This document shows, one piece after another, positions 48,271-56,855 of a DNA stretch of 64,000 nt; the first letter of the stretch is position 1; each line of letters starts with the position of its first letter. The notes under the pieces were generated by a model. It was not told the origin of the DNA, made no database searches, and worked only from the letters and a program-made list of their open reading frames with translations. The stretch is taken from assembly GCF_000482465.1 (NCBI RefSeq), contig NZ_KI519420.1, positions 124,001-188,000 on the forward strand, written 5' to 3'. Source of the stretch: Runella limosa DSM 17973. GTDB lineage: Bacteria; Bacteroidota; Bacteroidia; Cytophagales; Spirosomataceae. Made by a program: the position numbers and the translations under genes.

Positions 48271-49263
48271 TTAGTTTCTGAAACTTGGAATAATCGTGGG
48301 TACAATTACCTCCTTTCCTTTGACGCCAAACGTGTAAACATTGGCTTTTTCATCCCATTGTTTCACGACGGGGACAATCCGTGTCCTGCGTGGGCCTACT
48401 TTTTCTGATGAGTTGTGAATGTGGTAAACATAATACAGTTGTTTGTCAAGTCCTTCAAACAGGTCACCATGTCCTGAGCCGTTTTCGCCAACAATAGAAC
48501 GATGAATGATAGGGTTGTTCTTATATTTTATCCAAGGGCCGTAGGGCGAATCGGCCACGGCATAGCCAATGGCATAATCGATATTCTGGAAATGGTTGGC
48601 TGAATAAAACAGGTAATATTTATTTTTCAATTTTATAACCGTAGGGCCTTCCATAATGGGACCCGATTTAAAATTGGGCGTTGCCTCCCAAGGTTCGGTT
48701 TGGTCAAAACACCTTTTCAGAGTTTCGGGTTTTATCTTTCTGGTTTTCAGGTCAAACTCGGCTGCGTATAAGTAATTTCCTTTATCAAAACGTACACAAT
48801 AGAGATAATATTTGCCGTCGGAATCCTTGAAAATATAGGAATCGATATTTTTCTCGGCGCCGTCAATAGGCTCGACTTCTTTTTGCCTGTAGGGACCCAA
48901 TAAAGATTTTGATTCTGCCAATACGGTTTGCTCATCGGCCGTATAGGTCATATAATAAGTGCCCTTATCTTTGAATATTTGGGGTGCCCAGAAGCCTTTA
49001 GTCCCGAAGGTGTGGTCGCCTTTGGTCAGGATCATCCCCAGTGAATCTTTTGACTTAGCAGGTACTGTCCATGTTTTCAGGTCTTTTGATTCTAAAAAGG
49101 CAAATCCTTGCGGCCCATCGTTTCCACTTTTTGACCCAGTAAGATAATACTTGCCTCCCTCTATATAGACGGTCACATCTGCAAAAAAAATCTCTCGCTT
49201 TGCCTGTGCTGATGCCTGTAGTGTGGAGAGTAAAAGGAGAGGAAAAATAAGAATTGATTTCAT
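48271..49263 (-). CDS. GH43-family glycoside hydrolase
   Basis: 330 residues, secreted (signal peptide ending ASAQA, about 20). Single five-bladed propeller: FADVTVYIEGGKYYL (Asp, general base), KNIDSYIFKDSDGKYYLYCV (modulating Asp in NIDSYIF) and IMEGPTVIKLKNKYYLFYSA (acid Glu in EGPTV). No accessory domains, unlike the 595-residue GH43 at 22717-24504; the two are paralogues of different subfamilies. Acts on beta-xylo/arabino-oligosaccharides by family; substrate inferred only. Confidence 0.9.
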   Translation of the reverse strand: MKSILIFPLLLLSTLQASAQAKREIFFADVTVYIEGGKYYLTGSKSGNDGPQGFAFLESKDLKTWTVPAKSKDSLGMILTKGDHTFGTKGFWAPQIFKDKGTYYMTYTADEQTVLAESKSLLGPYRQKEVEPIDGAEKNIDSYIFKDSDGKYYLYCVRFDKGNYLYAAEFDLKTRKIKPETLKRCFDQTEPWEATPNFKSGPIMEGPTVIKLKNKYYLFYSANHFQNIDYAIGYAVADSPYGPWIKYKNNPIIHRSIVGENGSGHGDLFEGLDKQLYYVYHIHNSSEKVGPRRTRIVPVVKQWDEKANVYTFGVKGKEVIVPTIIPSFRN

Positions 49264-49447
49264 TTTTTCGGGTTACAATTAGTAGTTTTATCTGTTAAAC
49301 TAAACGCTACATACTTATCTACTCAACGGCGCTTCATATTTATTCTGCCAGTCTGATAAAAACTAGATGCCGCTGATGGCTGTACTTCTACGATACGTAT
49401 TGAAGACATAAATAGCGTGTGCCTGAGGGCGTTCATAATCTCCCTTT

Positions 49448-49477
49448 TTTGTTTCAATGAAATTCCTTCTATATTTG
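49448..49477 (+). promoter_or_regulatory. Promoter of acyl-CoA dehydrogenase gene
   Basis: TTTG (49448-49451), 18 nt, TATATTTG (49470-49477): a near-perfect Bacteroidota promoter 44 nt before the ATG. Confidence 0.7.
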
Positions 49478-49520
49478 CAAAACCGTATGCTTGCATAATA
49501 CCTAAAACACTTAACGTCCA

Positions 49521-51314
49521 ATGGCACAGTACTATAGCCGTCGTAATCTTAACTTTTTACTTCACGAAGTATTCGACGCCGCATCGCTTAACAAATATCC
49601 GTATTTCAGCGCTCACGACCGCGAAACGATTGATATGACGATTGATGCGGTGACGCAGATTGGCGATAATCTGATGTATCCCTATTTCCGAGATCTGGAT
49701 CGTAATCCTCCTGAGCTACACAATGGCAAAGTGACGGTTCATCCTAAAGTCGGTGATTACCTGAAAGCCATGGGAGAAGCAGGGTTGATAGGAACAAGCT
49801 TTTCGTTTGAAGATGGTGGTCAGCAATTGCCTGAGGTGGTGAGTTCGTGTTTGGGATTTATCGTCATGGCTGCCAACAATGGCATGATGTACACAGGGCT
49901 TACCTCTGGAGCAGCTGGGTTGATTAATTCGTTTGGTACGGATGAATTGAAACAAACCTACGTAGCCAATATGCTTTCGGGCAAATGGCAAGGAACGATG
50001 GCGTTGACCGAGCCTCAGGCGGGTAGCTCGCTTTCGGACATTACTTCTACTGCTGCTCCACAAACCGATGGAAGCTATTTGGTTAAAGGACAGAAAGTTT
50101 TTATTTCAGCAGGCGACCACGACCAGTGTGAGAACATCATTCACTTGATGTTGGCCCGAATCGACGGTGCACCCAAGGGAACGAAAGGAATTTCGCTTTT
50201 TGTCGTGCCAAAATTTCGCCTCGATGGCGCTGATAACGACGTGACTTCGACGGGAGTATATCATAAATTAGGGCAGCGGGGCGTACCTGCCATGCACCTT
50301 ACCATGGGTGACCGCGACGACTGTCGTGGCTGGTTAGTGGGAGAACCGCACAAGGGGCTTTCGTATATGTTCCAGATGATGAACGAAGCGCGTATTGGGG
50401 TCGGGATGACGGGTGCGGCGATTGCGTCGGCGGCTTATTGTGCCTCGGTGCAGTATGCCAAAGAACGCCCACAAAGCCGCCGTCTGAACGAAAAAAGCGT
50501 ATTAGATAGTCCGCAAATTCCGATTATTCAGCACCCCGACGTAAAACGGATGTTGCTGCTCCAAAAAGCGGTAGTGGAAGGTTCGTTGTCGTTGTTGTTG
50601 GAAACGGCGCGTTGTGTTGACATTGCCCACGCTAGTGAAGACCCCGAAGAAAAAGAAAAATACCACCTCATCCTCGAATTATTGACACCAATTGCGAAAA
50701 CGTATCCTACCGAAATGGGATTAGTTGCGGTAAGTAATGGCTTGCAAGTGCTTGGAGGATACGGTTTTACGGAAGATTTTCCGCTGGAGCAATACTACCG
50801 TGATATTCGCATTACGCCTATTTATGAGGGGACAACGGGGATTCAATCGCAGGATTTGTTGGGACGTAAGATGACCATGAAAGGTGGAAAACCTGCGCAA
50901 CTGCTGTTTGCCGAAGTCGCCAAAACCATTGCGGAAGCCGAAACCCACGAAGAATTGAAGCCTTATGCGCAAAAACTCAAGGCCGAATTGGGGCGCTTGC
51001 AAGAAGTAACGATGGCCTTGATGCCGTACGCCATGCAGGGCGACATTGAGCGCTACTTGATGGATGCAACGTTATTCATGGAAATGTTTGGGATTATTGC
51101 CGTGGCGTGGCAGTGGCTAAAACAAGGAGTTGTGGCCAAAAATGCGCTACTTACTCAATCGCTTGAAGGGGATGAATTGGCATTCTACGAAAGCAAAATT
51201 CACACAATGAAGTTTTACTTCCATTACGAAGTGCCAAAAACGCTTGGATTGGCGGTTCGATTAAAAGATACAGAAGTGTTGACCATTGAAACTGAAAAAG
51301 AGTTAGCACTTTAA
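49521..51314 (+). CDS. Acyl-CoA dehydrogenase
   Basis: 597-residue FAD flavoenzyme of fatty-acid/acyl-CoA oxidation, of the long form with an extra C-terminal domain (acyl-CoA_dh_C, about 470-597). Visible: MALTEPQAGSSLSDI (FAD/substrate-binding, about 155-169), the GVGMTGAAIASAAYC helix, LGGYGFTEDFPLEQYYRDIRI and catalytic Glu in PIYEGTTGIQSQDLLGRK. Single transcription unit: own promoter upstream and palindromic terminator downstream. Confidence 0.94.
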   Translation: MAQYYSRRNLNFLLHEVFDAASLNKYPYFSAHDRETIDMTIDAVTQIGDNLMYPYFRDLDRNPPELHNGKVTVHPKVGDYLKAMGEAGLIGTSFSFEDGGQQLPEVVSSCLGFIVMAANNGMMYTGLTSGAAGLINSFGTDELKQTYVANMLSGKWQGTMALTEPQAGSSLSDITSTAAPQTDGSYLVKGQKVFISAGDHDQCENIIHLMLARIDGAPKGTKGISLFVVPKFRLDGADNDVTSTGVYHKLGQRGVPAMHLTMGDRDDCRGWLVGEPHKGLSYMFQMMNEARIGVGMTGAAIASAAYCASVQYAKERPQSRRLNEKSVLDSPQIPIIQHPDVKRMLLLQKAVVEGSLSLLLETARCVDIAHASEDPEEKEKYHLILELLTPIAKTYPTEMGLVAVSNGLQVLGGYGFTEDFPLEQYYRDIRITPIYEGTTGIQSQDLLGRKMTMKGGKPAQLLFAEVAKTIAEAETHEELKPYAQKLKAELGRLQEVTMALMPYAMQGDIERYLMDATLFMEMFGIIAVAWQWLKQGVVAKNALLTQSLEGDELAFYESKIHTMKFYFHYEVPKTLGLAVRLKDTEVLTIETEKELAL

Positions 51315-51351
51315 AAGAAAAAAAATCAACAATTGAAAACCGAAGCAACAG

Positions 51352-51380
51352 TCCCGACAATTGTCGGGATTTGTTGTTTT
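51352..51380 (+). terminator. Terminator after acyl-CoA dehydrogenase
   Basis: Palindrome CCCGACAATTGTCGGG (51353-51368) followed by a T/G-rich run ending TTTTT. Confidence 0.65.
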
Positions 51381-51427
51381 TGAGGGAGTTTGCTTTTAAG
51401 TTTGTGTTTTAACCTACCACAGACACA

Positions 51428-51943
51428 ATGATTATTGGTATCGGCGGCCGAAGCCGTTCTGGAAAAACTACCCTCGCCGAAACACTGGTTTGGCACGAAC
51501 GTTCGCAAAACAAAAAGGCCATTACGCTGCACCAAGACGATTTTGTGAACCGAATAGAAGATATTCCACTCGTTCGCGATCACATTGATTGGGAAATTCC
51601 TGCCTCGATTGATTTTGAACTCTTGCGTAAAACGGTTGCTTTTTTGCAGACCCAATTTGACGTGGTTGTGGTTGAAGGTTTTTTAGCTTTTGCCGATGCT
51701 GACCTAAATTTGATGTACGACCGCTGTTTTTTTACGGTTATTTCGGAAGAGACCTTTCGGATTCGGAAAGCGGCTGACACGCGCTGGGGGCAAGAACCTG
51801 AGTGGTACGTGACGTACATCTGGGAAAGTTTTTTAGCGTATGGGCAACCTCCTGCTTCGCTAACCAATTTGATGGAGATTGATGGGGCAAAACCGTACCC
51901 AATGGAAGAAATTGTGGATTTTTTGCGCCATTCTGGCAGTTAG
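51428..51943 (+). CDS. Small P-loop kinase (uridine/nicotinamide-riboside kinase-like)
   Basis: 171 residues. Walker A GGRSRSGKTT (6-15), QDDF (about 36-39, the base/ribose-site Asp seen in nucleoside kinases) and VVVVEGFLAF (Walker B-like, about 78-87), then YDRCFFTVISEETFRIRKAADTRWG with a LID-like basic segment. Order and spacing resemble nicotinamide riboside kinase and uridine kinase. The substrate is not decided: N-riboside phosphorylation for NAD salvage is plausible. Confidence 0.78.
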   Translation: MIIGIGGRSRSGKTTLAETLVWHERSQNKKAITLHQDDFVNRIEDIPLVRDHIDWEIPASIDFELLRKTVAFLQTQFDVVVVEGFLAFADADLNLMYDRCFFTVISEETFRIRKAADTRWGQEPEWYVTYIWESFLAYGQPPASLTNLMEIDGAKPYPMEEIVDFLRHSGS

Positions 51944-52030
51944 TGTATTTGTTAAGAAGCCATTTTGTCGTAAAAATGGGATTGGTATGTGGTTTGTACT
52001 TGTATCATCACACAGCAACCACTTACGACA

Positions 52031-52435
52031 ATGAAAGCAAAGATTGAAATTCCGCAAGATATAATTACCGCCATCGACTACGCCAATACCACCAACGGAG
52101 GTATGAGCGAGCCTACTTTGGCAGTACAGCAAAAAGAAGAAGGGTATGAAGTTAAAGTAAAAATGGCAGGAGTAAGTGCCGACAACTTTGGCCTAGATGT
52201 TGTCAATGACCGTCTTTGGGTATATCACTTCGTAGATCTTTTTGCTGAACGTCCCGAGGGATTAGAAAACCTAAAAACAGCCCATACGATTGGCAATTTG
52301 TTTTTACCCAATGACGTGAATGCAGAAGAAATTGTGGCACGCTTTGATGCGCAAGCCAACGTGCTAAAAATTTCGATTCCCTTTAATCAAGCCAAGCGAA
52401 ACTTTCGCCGTCATATCGACATTGAGAAATGGTAG
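52031..52435 (+). CDS. Hsp20/alpha-crystallin-like small heat-shock protein
   Basis: 134 residues from ATG 52031 (the longer reading starts GTG at 51989). Residues 30-125 follow the alpha-crystallin beta-sandwich: YEVKVKMAGVSADNFGLDVVNDRLWVY, RTI-like strand THTIGNLFLPNDVNAEEIVARF, then AQANVLKISIPF, the variant of the A-x-x-x-G-V-L/I signature with Asn for Gly. ATP-independent holdase, cytosolic. The divergence from the canonical motif makes this family call moderate. Confidence 0.7.
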   Translation: MKAKIEIPQDIITAIDYANTTNGGMSEPTLAVQQKEEGYEVKVKMAGVSADNFGLDVVNDRLWVYHFVDLFAERPEGLENLKTAHTIGNLFLPNDVNAEEIVARFDAQANVLKISIPFNQAKRNFRRHIDIEKW

Positions 52436-52449
52436 GCTTGGAATGACGT

Positions 52450-52505
52450 GTAAAGGGGGTGCTCACACGCCGCTTATGCGGAAAACTGTGAGCACCCCTT
52501 TATTT
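52450..52505. terminator. Long bidirectional hairpin
   Basis: TAAAGGGGGTGCTCACA pairs with TGTGAGCACCCCTTTA (one-base bulge); a small inner hairpin CCGC-TTAT-GCGG sits in the loop. Between convergent Hsp20 and OmpA-type genes. Confidence 0.8.
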
Positions 52506-52521
52506 GAGTAAAATCGAGCCT

Positions 52522-54081
52522 TTATTTCTTCAAAATCTTAAACTCTACCCGACGGTTGATTTGGCGTCCTTCTTCGGTGTCGTTGGTGGCTTTGGGTTTG
52601 GCTTCCCCGTAACCTTTACTTTGCACGCGGTCGGGTTCAATTCCTTTTCCGATAAAGTACTCTCTCACCGAATCCGCACGTTCTTGGGAAAGTTTTAAGT
52701 TGGCGGCGTCCGTACCTACGTTATCGGTATGTCCCCCAATTTCCATCACTAGGCCAGGGTTTTCGTTGAAAGTAAGCACCATACGGTCAAGTTCGGCATT
52801 GGATTCGGGACGTAAGGCTGCTTTCCCTGTGTCGAAAAAGAGGTTATTTAATACCCCAACTGCATTGATTTCAATCGGTACAAGTGTAAGGTTGGTACCG
52901 TTTACTTCCTGAAAGCCACCTTTCATGTTGGTAAGGTCAATGCTTTGCGCTTCGGCAATAAAGTCTTTGGCCACAGCCCGCACGCCGTATTTCACCCCTT
53001 TAGGTAGTACAATTTTATATTCTCCCGTCCGAGGGTCGGTTTGGGCGGTGCCCACTTCGGTACCGTCTGCCAAGTTTTCGTAAATGATACGGGCATCAAT
53101 CGGTTTACCTGTTTTGGTATCAACTACCTTTCCACTCACCAGCGCAACAGGGTCGGGAGCAGGGACGATTGGCGCGGCCGAAGGCTCATCTGATTTGATT
53201 TTGATACGAACGATGTCCCCTTTACCAAGGGTATTTTTTTTGGAAACCATGTAAGCATAATCTCCTGCTGCTGCAATGGCATAATAGGCATCGTAGCCAT
53301 CGGTGTTGATAGCTGGGCCAAGATTGACGGGTTTCGACCAGCGTTTCCACGTTTTATCAATACGTTTGGTATAATAAATATCATTGCTGCCTTGTCCGCC
53401 TGTACGGTCGCTCGAAAAATAAATGGTAGCACCGTCAGAAGCCAAAAACGGCGTTGTTTCCGTAAAATCGTCGGTATTTACTTCTACTCCGAGGCTTTGT
53501 GGTTTGGTCCAAGTGCCATTTTTTTGGAAAAAACTTACGTACAAATCGTCTTTAGTACTGCGCTTTTTCTCGCTAAAAGCCATGAGCATGGTTTTGCCGT
53601 CGTTCGATAAAAAACCACACATATACTCGCCCTTGCTCATCCCTTCCAATCCTGGAATGTTGAGCTTACTTGGAGCCGACCAGCCATTAACAGTACGTTT
53701 GCTAAACGAGAACCCGCGTGTTTCGTAGGCTCCACGGTCGTAGGCTCCCATGATGAGCAAGGTGTTGCCGTCGGGAGTAACACTGTAAGCGCAGTTGTAT
53801 TCTTCTTTGTTGAGCGGAGGAGTCATTCGTTTGGCCAAACTCCATTGATTATTAAGCCATTCTGAATACCAAATATCCTGACTTCCTTCTTGGCCGTGCG
53901 CATTTTGGGGGTGACTCACCCGCCCAAAATAGAGGGTTTTGCCGTCGGGAGAAATGACGGGGTTGATTTCGTTGTATTCGGAGTTGATGGCATTGCCCAA
54001 GTTTTCGACTTTAGGCTGGGCAAAAACAATCGCAGTTGGAAAAAGAAAACAAGAAAAAGCAATAAGAGTTGACTTCATCAT
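52522..54081 (-). CDS. OmpA-family protein with PD40 propeller
   Basis: 519 residues from ATG 54081. Signal peptide (ending IVFAQ), WD40-like PD40 beta-propeller repeats (25-290; EINPVISPDGKTLYFGR, TTPFLASDGATIYFSSDR), a CarboxypepD-reg-like domain (about 315-385), and a C-terminal OmpA peptidoglycan-binding domain (400-519) with GGHTDNVGTDAANLKLSQERADSV and QINRRVEFKI. Anchored non-covalently to peptidoglycan in the periplasm. Architecture is typical of Bacteroidota, some members being gliding/T9SS-associated (PorE-like); that role is not shown here. Confidence 0.9.
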   Translation of the reverse strand: MMKSTLIAFSCFLFPTAIVFAQPKVENLGNAINSEYNEINPVISPDGKTLYFGRVSHPQNAHGQEGSQDIWYSEWLNNQWSLAKRMTPPLNKEEYNCAYSVTPDGNTLLIMGAYDRGAYETRGFSFSKRTVNGWSAPSKLNIPGLEGMSKGEYMCGFLSNDGKTMLMAFSEKKRSTKDDLYVSFFQKNGTWTKPQSLGVEVNTDDFTETTPFLASDGATIYFSSDRTGGQGSNDIYYTKRIDKTWKRWSKPVNLGPAINTDGYDAYYAIAAAGDYAYMVSKKNTLGKGDIVRIKIKSDEPSAAPIVPAPDPVALVSGKVVDTKTGKPIDARIIYENLADGTEVGTAQTDPRTGEYKIVLPKGVKYGVRAVAKDFIAEAQSIDLTNMKGGFQEVNGTNLTLVPIEINAVGVLNNLFFDTGKAALRPESNAELDRMVLTFNENPGLVMEIGGHTDNVGTDAANLKLSQERADSVREYFIGKGIEPDRVQSKGYGEAKPKATNDTEEGRQINRRVEFKILKK

Positions 54082-54181
54082 CAATGGAAGTTAGAGGCAT
54101 TTGTATGCTTAAAAGCGAATTTCGTACCATTTTAACGAAATAGTTGCTAAAATTGATATTCAAAATGCTTTTGCAGGCAAA

Positions 54182-54515
54182 CTTACGATATTTGCTCACA
54201 AAAGTGCGAGTGTGCGAGCGGTTACGTTAACCGCTGGCGGGTTTCTCAAAACCTAATGAAGAGAACGAGGTTTTGAGAAACCTCGTGGTTGGATTTGAGA
54301 ATCCAACCGCACGCTTTTGTGCCAGCGGTTACACTAACCGCTGGTGGGTTTCTCAAAACCCAATGAAGAGAATGCGGTTTTGAGAAACCTCTGTGTTGGA
54401 TTTGAGAATCCAACGGCACGGTGGTGCGAGTGTGTCAGCGGTTACGCTAACCGCTGTCGGGTTTCTCAAAACCCAATGAAGAGAATGCGGTTTTTAGAAA
54501 CCTCCTTACGATATT
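54182..54515. repeat. Three-unit palindromic array flanked by 12-bp direct repeats (MITE/REP-like)
   Basis: The 458-bp gap 54085-54542 holds three imperfect tandem units beginning with AGCGGTTA..TAACCGCT palindromes at 54217, 54324 and 54437 (periods 107 and 113). Each unit continues with GGTTTCTCAAAACC / GGTTTTGAGAAACC arms, and units 1 and 2 also with GTTGGATT / AATCCAAC arms; unit 3 lacks this last hairpin. CTTACGATATTT occurs directly on both sides (54182-54193 and 54504-54515), as a target-site duplication would. No gene is encoded. Confidence 0.85.
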
Positions 54516-54542
54516 TATGTACTTTTTATACCCCCTTTTCCG

Positions 54543-55067
54543 ATGACAAATCTCCGAAATAATGTCCTTGAGTACGTAGCGATTTTGCTGTTAGGTTTAT
54601 TGGCGCGTTGGGTATTTGTGCAAGGATGGATTTCGGGGAACTGGTTTGCTGTATTTGTCATTGTTCTTTCATTAGTGAAAACAAGCTGGTTTGTGCTTGA
54701 AAATTCGCAACAGTTGATTCGGGCGACGGCGCAGAATTTACCCTATCACCGTTTTTTGTTTTTGATGGTGACCAACATGAGCCAAATCGCCCTCTCGTAT
54801 GCCATTGATTTTTACTGTTTGTACCGAGCCAACGCTCAGAGTTTTTCAGGCATTGACCCTGCTTTAGGGCATTACGAATTGATGTTTGAATTTGGCTATT
54901 TTAGCGTGCTCAATTTTTCGTTTTTTGGTTATGGAGATATTACTCCTGCGACCATCCCTGCGAAAATTACGGTGCTGACCGAGATAGTTTTAGCATTTTT
55001 GACCGTTATTTTTATTCTTTCCGATTTTATTAGCCTGAAAGAATCCCTCCAAAAAAAGAAACAATAA
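54543..55067 (+). CDS. Ion channel-like protein with GYGD selectivity filter
   Basis: 174 residues with about four hydrophobic helices (9-25, 33-50, 73-92, 135-155). Between the last two lies a pore loop FFGYGDITPATIP (about 122-134) matching the K+ channel filter GYGD of the Ion_trans_2 family, except that the usual T-V before it is F-F. Two more helices precede the pore pair. No RCK or cyclic-nucleotide domain. A K+ channel subunit or regulatory protein is likely; whether it conducts is unknown. Starts 27 nt after the repeat array and is followed 18 nt later by a nuclease gene. Confidence 0.75.
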   Translation: MTNLRNNVLEYVAILLLGLLARWVFVQGWISGNWFAVFVIVLSLVKTSWFVLENSQQLIRATAQNLPYHRFLFLMVTNMSQIALSYAIDFYCLYRANAQSFSGIDPALGHYELMFEFGYFSVLNFSFFGYGDITPATIPAKITVLTEIVLAFLTVIFILSDFISLKESLQKKKQ

Positions 55068-55085
55068 CCACTCAAACCCTCACAA

Positions 55086-56801
55086 ATGGAGTCGTTAGTA
55101 CCCCATGAACCAACGCCCCCCGTCGAACTGCCGCCTAAGTACTACTTGGATTATTTTTTGTTTCTGATTGAGTTTGTTGAAAAGCTCTACGGGGAAATTT
55201 TAAACGAATCAGAACAACAATTTCTCACCGATTTTAGGGCGCTGTCGGAAGACGCTCAGTGCCTTTTTGTGCGGTTTAGTAATCGACGAGGGCTTTTTTT
55301 TCGAACCAATAAGTTGAAATACAACGAACTAGAGGATATTCCAGCGGCTTTGTACGAACTAGAGGAGCGTGGGTTTATTGAGCCTTTGGACGTAAAACAC
55401 GCAGCTTATGCCGACGAAATTCTGAATTTGTTTACCAAAGAAGAGTGGATAAAACTGGCACCTCCCACCGAGCTGTCGCTCAAACCCCTCAAAAAGCCCG
55501 ATTTAATTCGTTTTTTGAGTCATACTTACACCTTCGACTTGTTGATTTCACGCATCAATTCGCCCGATTTACTGGGGGAGCCTGTCGTTAAAGTAGGCTA
55601 CGAAGTGGAAGTAATGATGCTGAAATTCTTGTTTTTTGGCAACCGTCACGCAGATATGACGGAGTTTGTGGTGAGGGATTTGGGGAAAGTCAACTTCGAA
55701 CGCTACCGCGACGATGCCTATACCGCACGTTTTGCCACGCGCCAAGACGCGGAAGACAAATTTATGGTGTCGCTTACGGCGCAGCAATTCTACGAATTTC
55801 AAGAAGCTGCTACACCTCCCGAAGAAATCTTTGATTGGTTTATGAACTGGCAAGCCTCGCTGCATACGCTCAGTGATGTTGCGCAGGCGGGTTACGTCAA
55901 ACTGATTAATCGGATGGGGGCTTTCTTGGAACGACAAAAACTACCCGAGCAAGCACTAACAGTGTATCAGTTGACCGATCAAATTCCGTCGCGGGAGCGG
56001 CGAGTGCGCCTTTTGCACCGCATGGGTTTTGTGGAAGAAGCGGTGGCGTTGTGCGAAGCGATTGCGCATACCCCCCAAAATGCCGATGAACGTTTTTTTG
56101 CCGTCGATTTTCAAGATAAAATCACAAACACTAAAAAGCGGGTCAAAAAAAGTGTGACGCGCTTTTTGCAAGAATCGAGCAGTGTGCAAATCCCGATTAG
56201 CTATCGTCATCGCGTAGAGCAAGGGGTGGCTGATTATTTTATAGAAAAAGGATACGGGGCTCTTCATGCCGAAAATTATCCTTGGCGAGGGCTATTTGGG
56301 CTTATTTTCTGGGAAATTATTTACGATACCAACGTTCAAGCCATTCACCATCCATTGCAGAGAATGCCTTCGGATTTTTACCAACCCGATTTTTACCGAA
56401 AACGAGCTCCCCAAATTCGCGAGCGACTATCGGAGTTGGATACCAACGAAAAAGTGGCGCAGGTCTTAGAAAGTACGTTTATCGAAAAGTTTGGAATCGC
56501 CAACGTCCTTGTGGATTGGAACGAGATTTTATTGGAGCTAGTGAAGCTAATTGCTCGTAGCCTCAGCCCGATGCAGTTGCGGGCAATTTTGCTTGAAATG
56601 GCGACGAATTTACGAGAAAATACGCGAGGATTTCCTGATTTGATGGTGTGGGGAGAACAGGGGCTCGAACTGGTGGAGGTAAAATCTCCGACCGATCACC
56701 TTTCGGCGCAACAGCTTCATTGGATGCACTTCATGGCCGATTTGGGGGTCAATGCGCGGGTACTGCGGGTCGAGTGGCGGGCAGACTTGGAAAGTTTGTA
56801 A
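55086..56801 (+). CDS. FAN1-like VRR-NUC nuclease
   Basis: 571 residues. The C-terminal VRR-NUC domain (about 500-570) shows the FAN1 catalytic order: FPDLMVW (PD), ELVEVKSPTDHLS (E-x-K) and QQLHWMHFMADLGVNARVLRVEW. The N-terminal half (15-160) resembles the SAP-like/DNA-binding part and the middle (230-420) the TPR-like helices of FAN1, a structure-specific nuclease for interstrand crosslink repair. Cytosolic. It lies 18 nt after the channel-like gene, so possibly co-transcribed by chance. Family call is firm, repair role is by analogy. Confidence 0.85.
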   Translation: MESLVPHEPTPPVELPPKYYLDYFLFLIEFVEKLYGEILNESEQQFLTDFRALSEDAQCLFVRFSNRRGLFFRTNKLKYNELEDIPAALYELEERGFIEPLDVKHAAYADEILNLFTKEEWIKLAPPTELSLKPLKKPDLIRFLSHTYTFDLLISRINSPDLLGEPVVKVGYEVEVMMLKFLFFGNRHADMTEFVVRDLGKVNFERYRDDAYTARFATRQDAEDKFMVSLTAQQFYEFQEAATPPEEIFDWFMNWQASLHTLSDVAQAGYVKLINRMGAFLERQKLPEQALTVYQLTDQIPSRERRVRLLHRMGFVEEAVALCEAIAHTPQNADERFFAVDFQDKITNTKKRVKKSVTRFLQESSSVQIPISYRHRVEQGVADYFIEKGYGALHAENYPWRGLFGLIFWEIIYDTNVQAIHHPLQRMPSDFYQPDFYRKRAPQIRERLSELDTNEKVAQVLESTFIEKFGIANVLVDWNEILLELVKLIARSLSPMQLRAILLEMATNLRENTRGFPDLMVWGEQGLELVEVKSPTDHLSAQQLHWMHFMADLGVNARVLRVEWRADLESL

Positions 56802-56805
56802 AGAA

Positions 56806-56839
56806 AACCTCCCGAAAGTTGTAGAACTTTCGGGAGGTT
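56806..56839. terminator. Perfect 15-bp CCCGAAAGTT hairpin
   Basis: AACCTCCCGAAAGTT (56806-56820), GTAG, AACTTTCGGGAGGTT (56825-56839). Lies 5 nt after the FAN1 stop, between convergent genes. Its core is shared with the hairpin at 22673-22701. Confidence 0.8.
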
Positions 56840-56855
56840 GAAGATGAAGAACAAA

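Noticed and set aside
54182-54562. Possible CRISPR array or short ORF in the 54.2 kb repeats
   Set aside because: Only three long imperfect units, no constant short repeats or unique spacers and no cas genes; the ORF merely reads through the palindromes.
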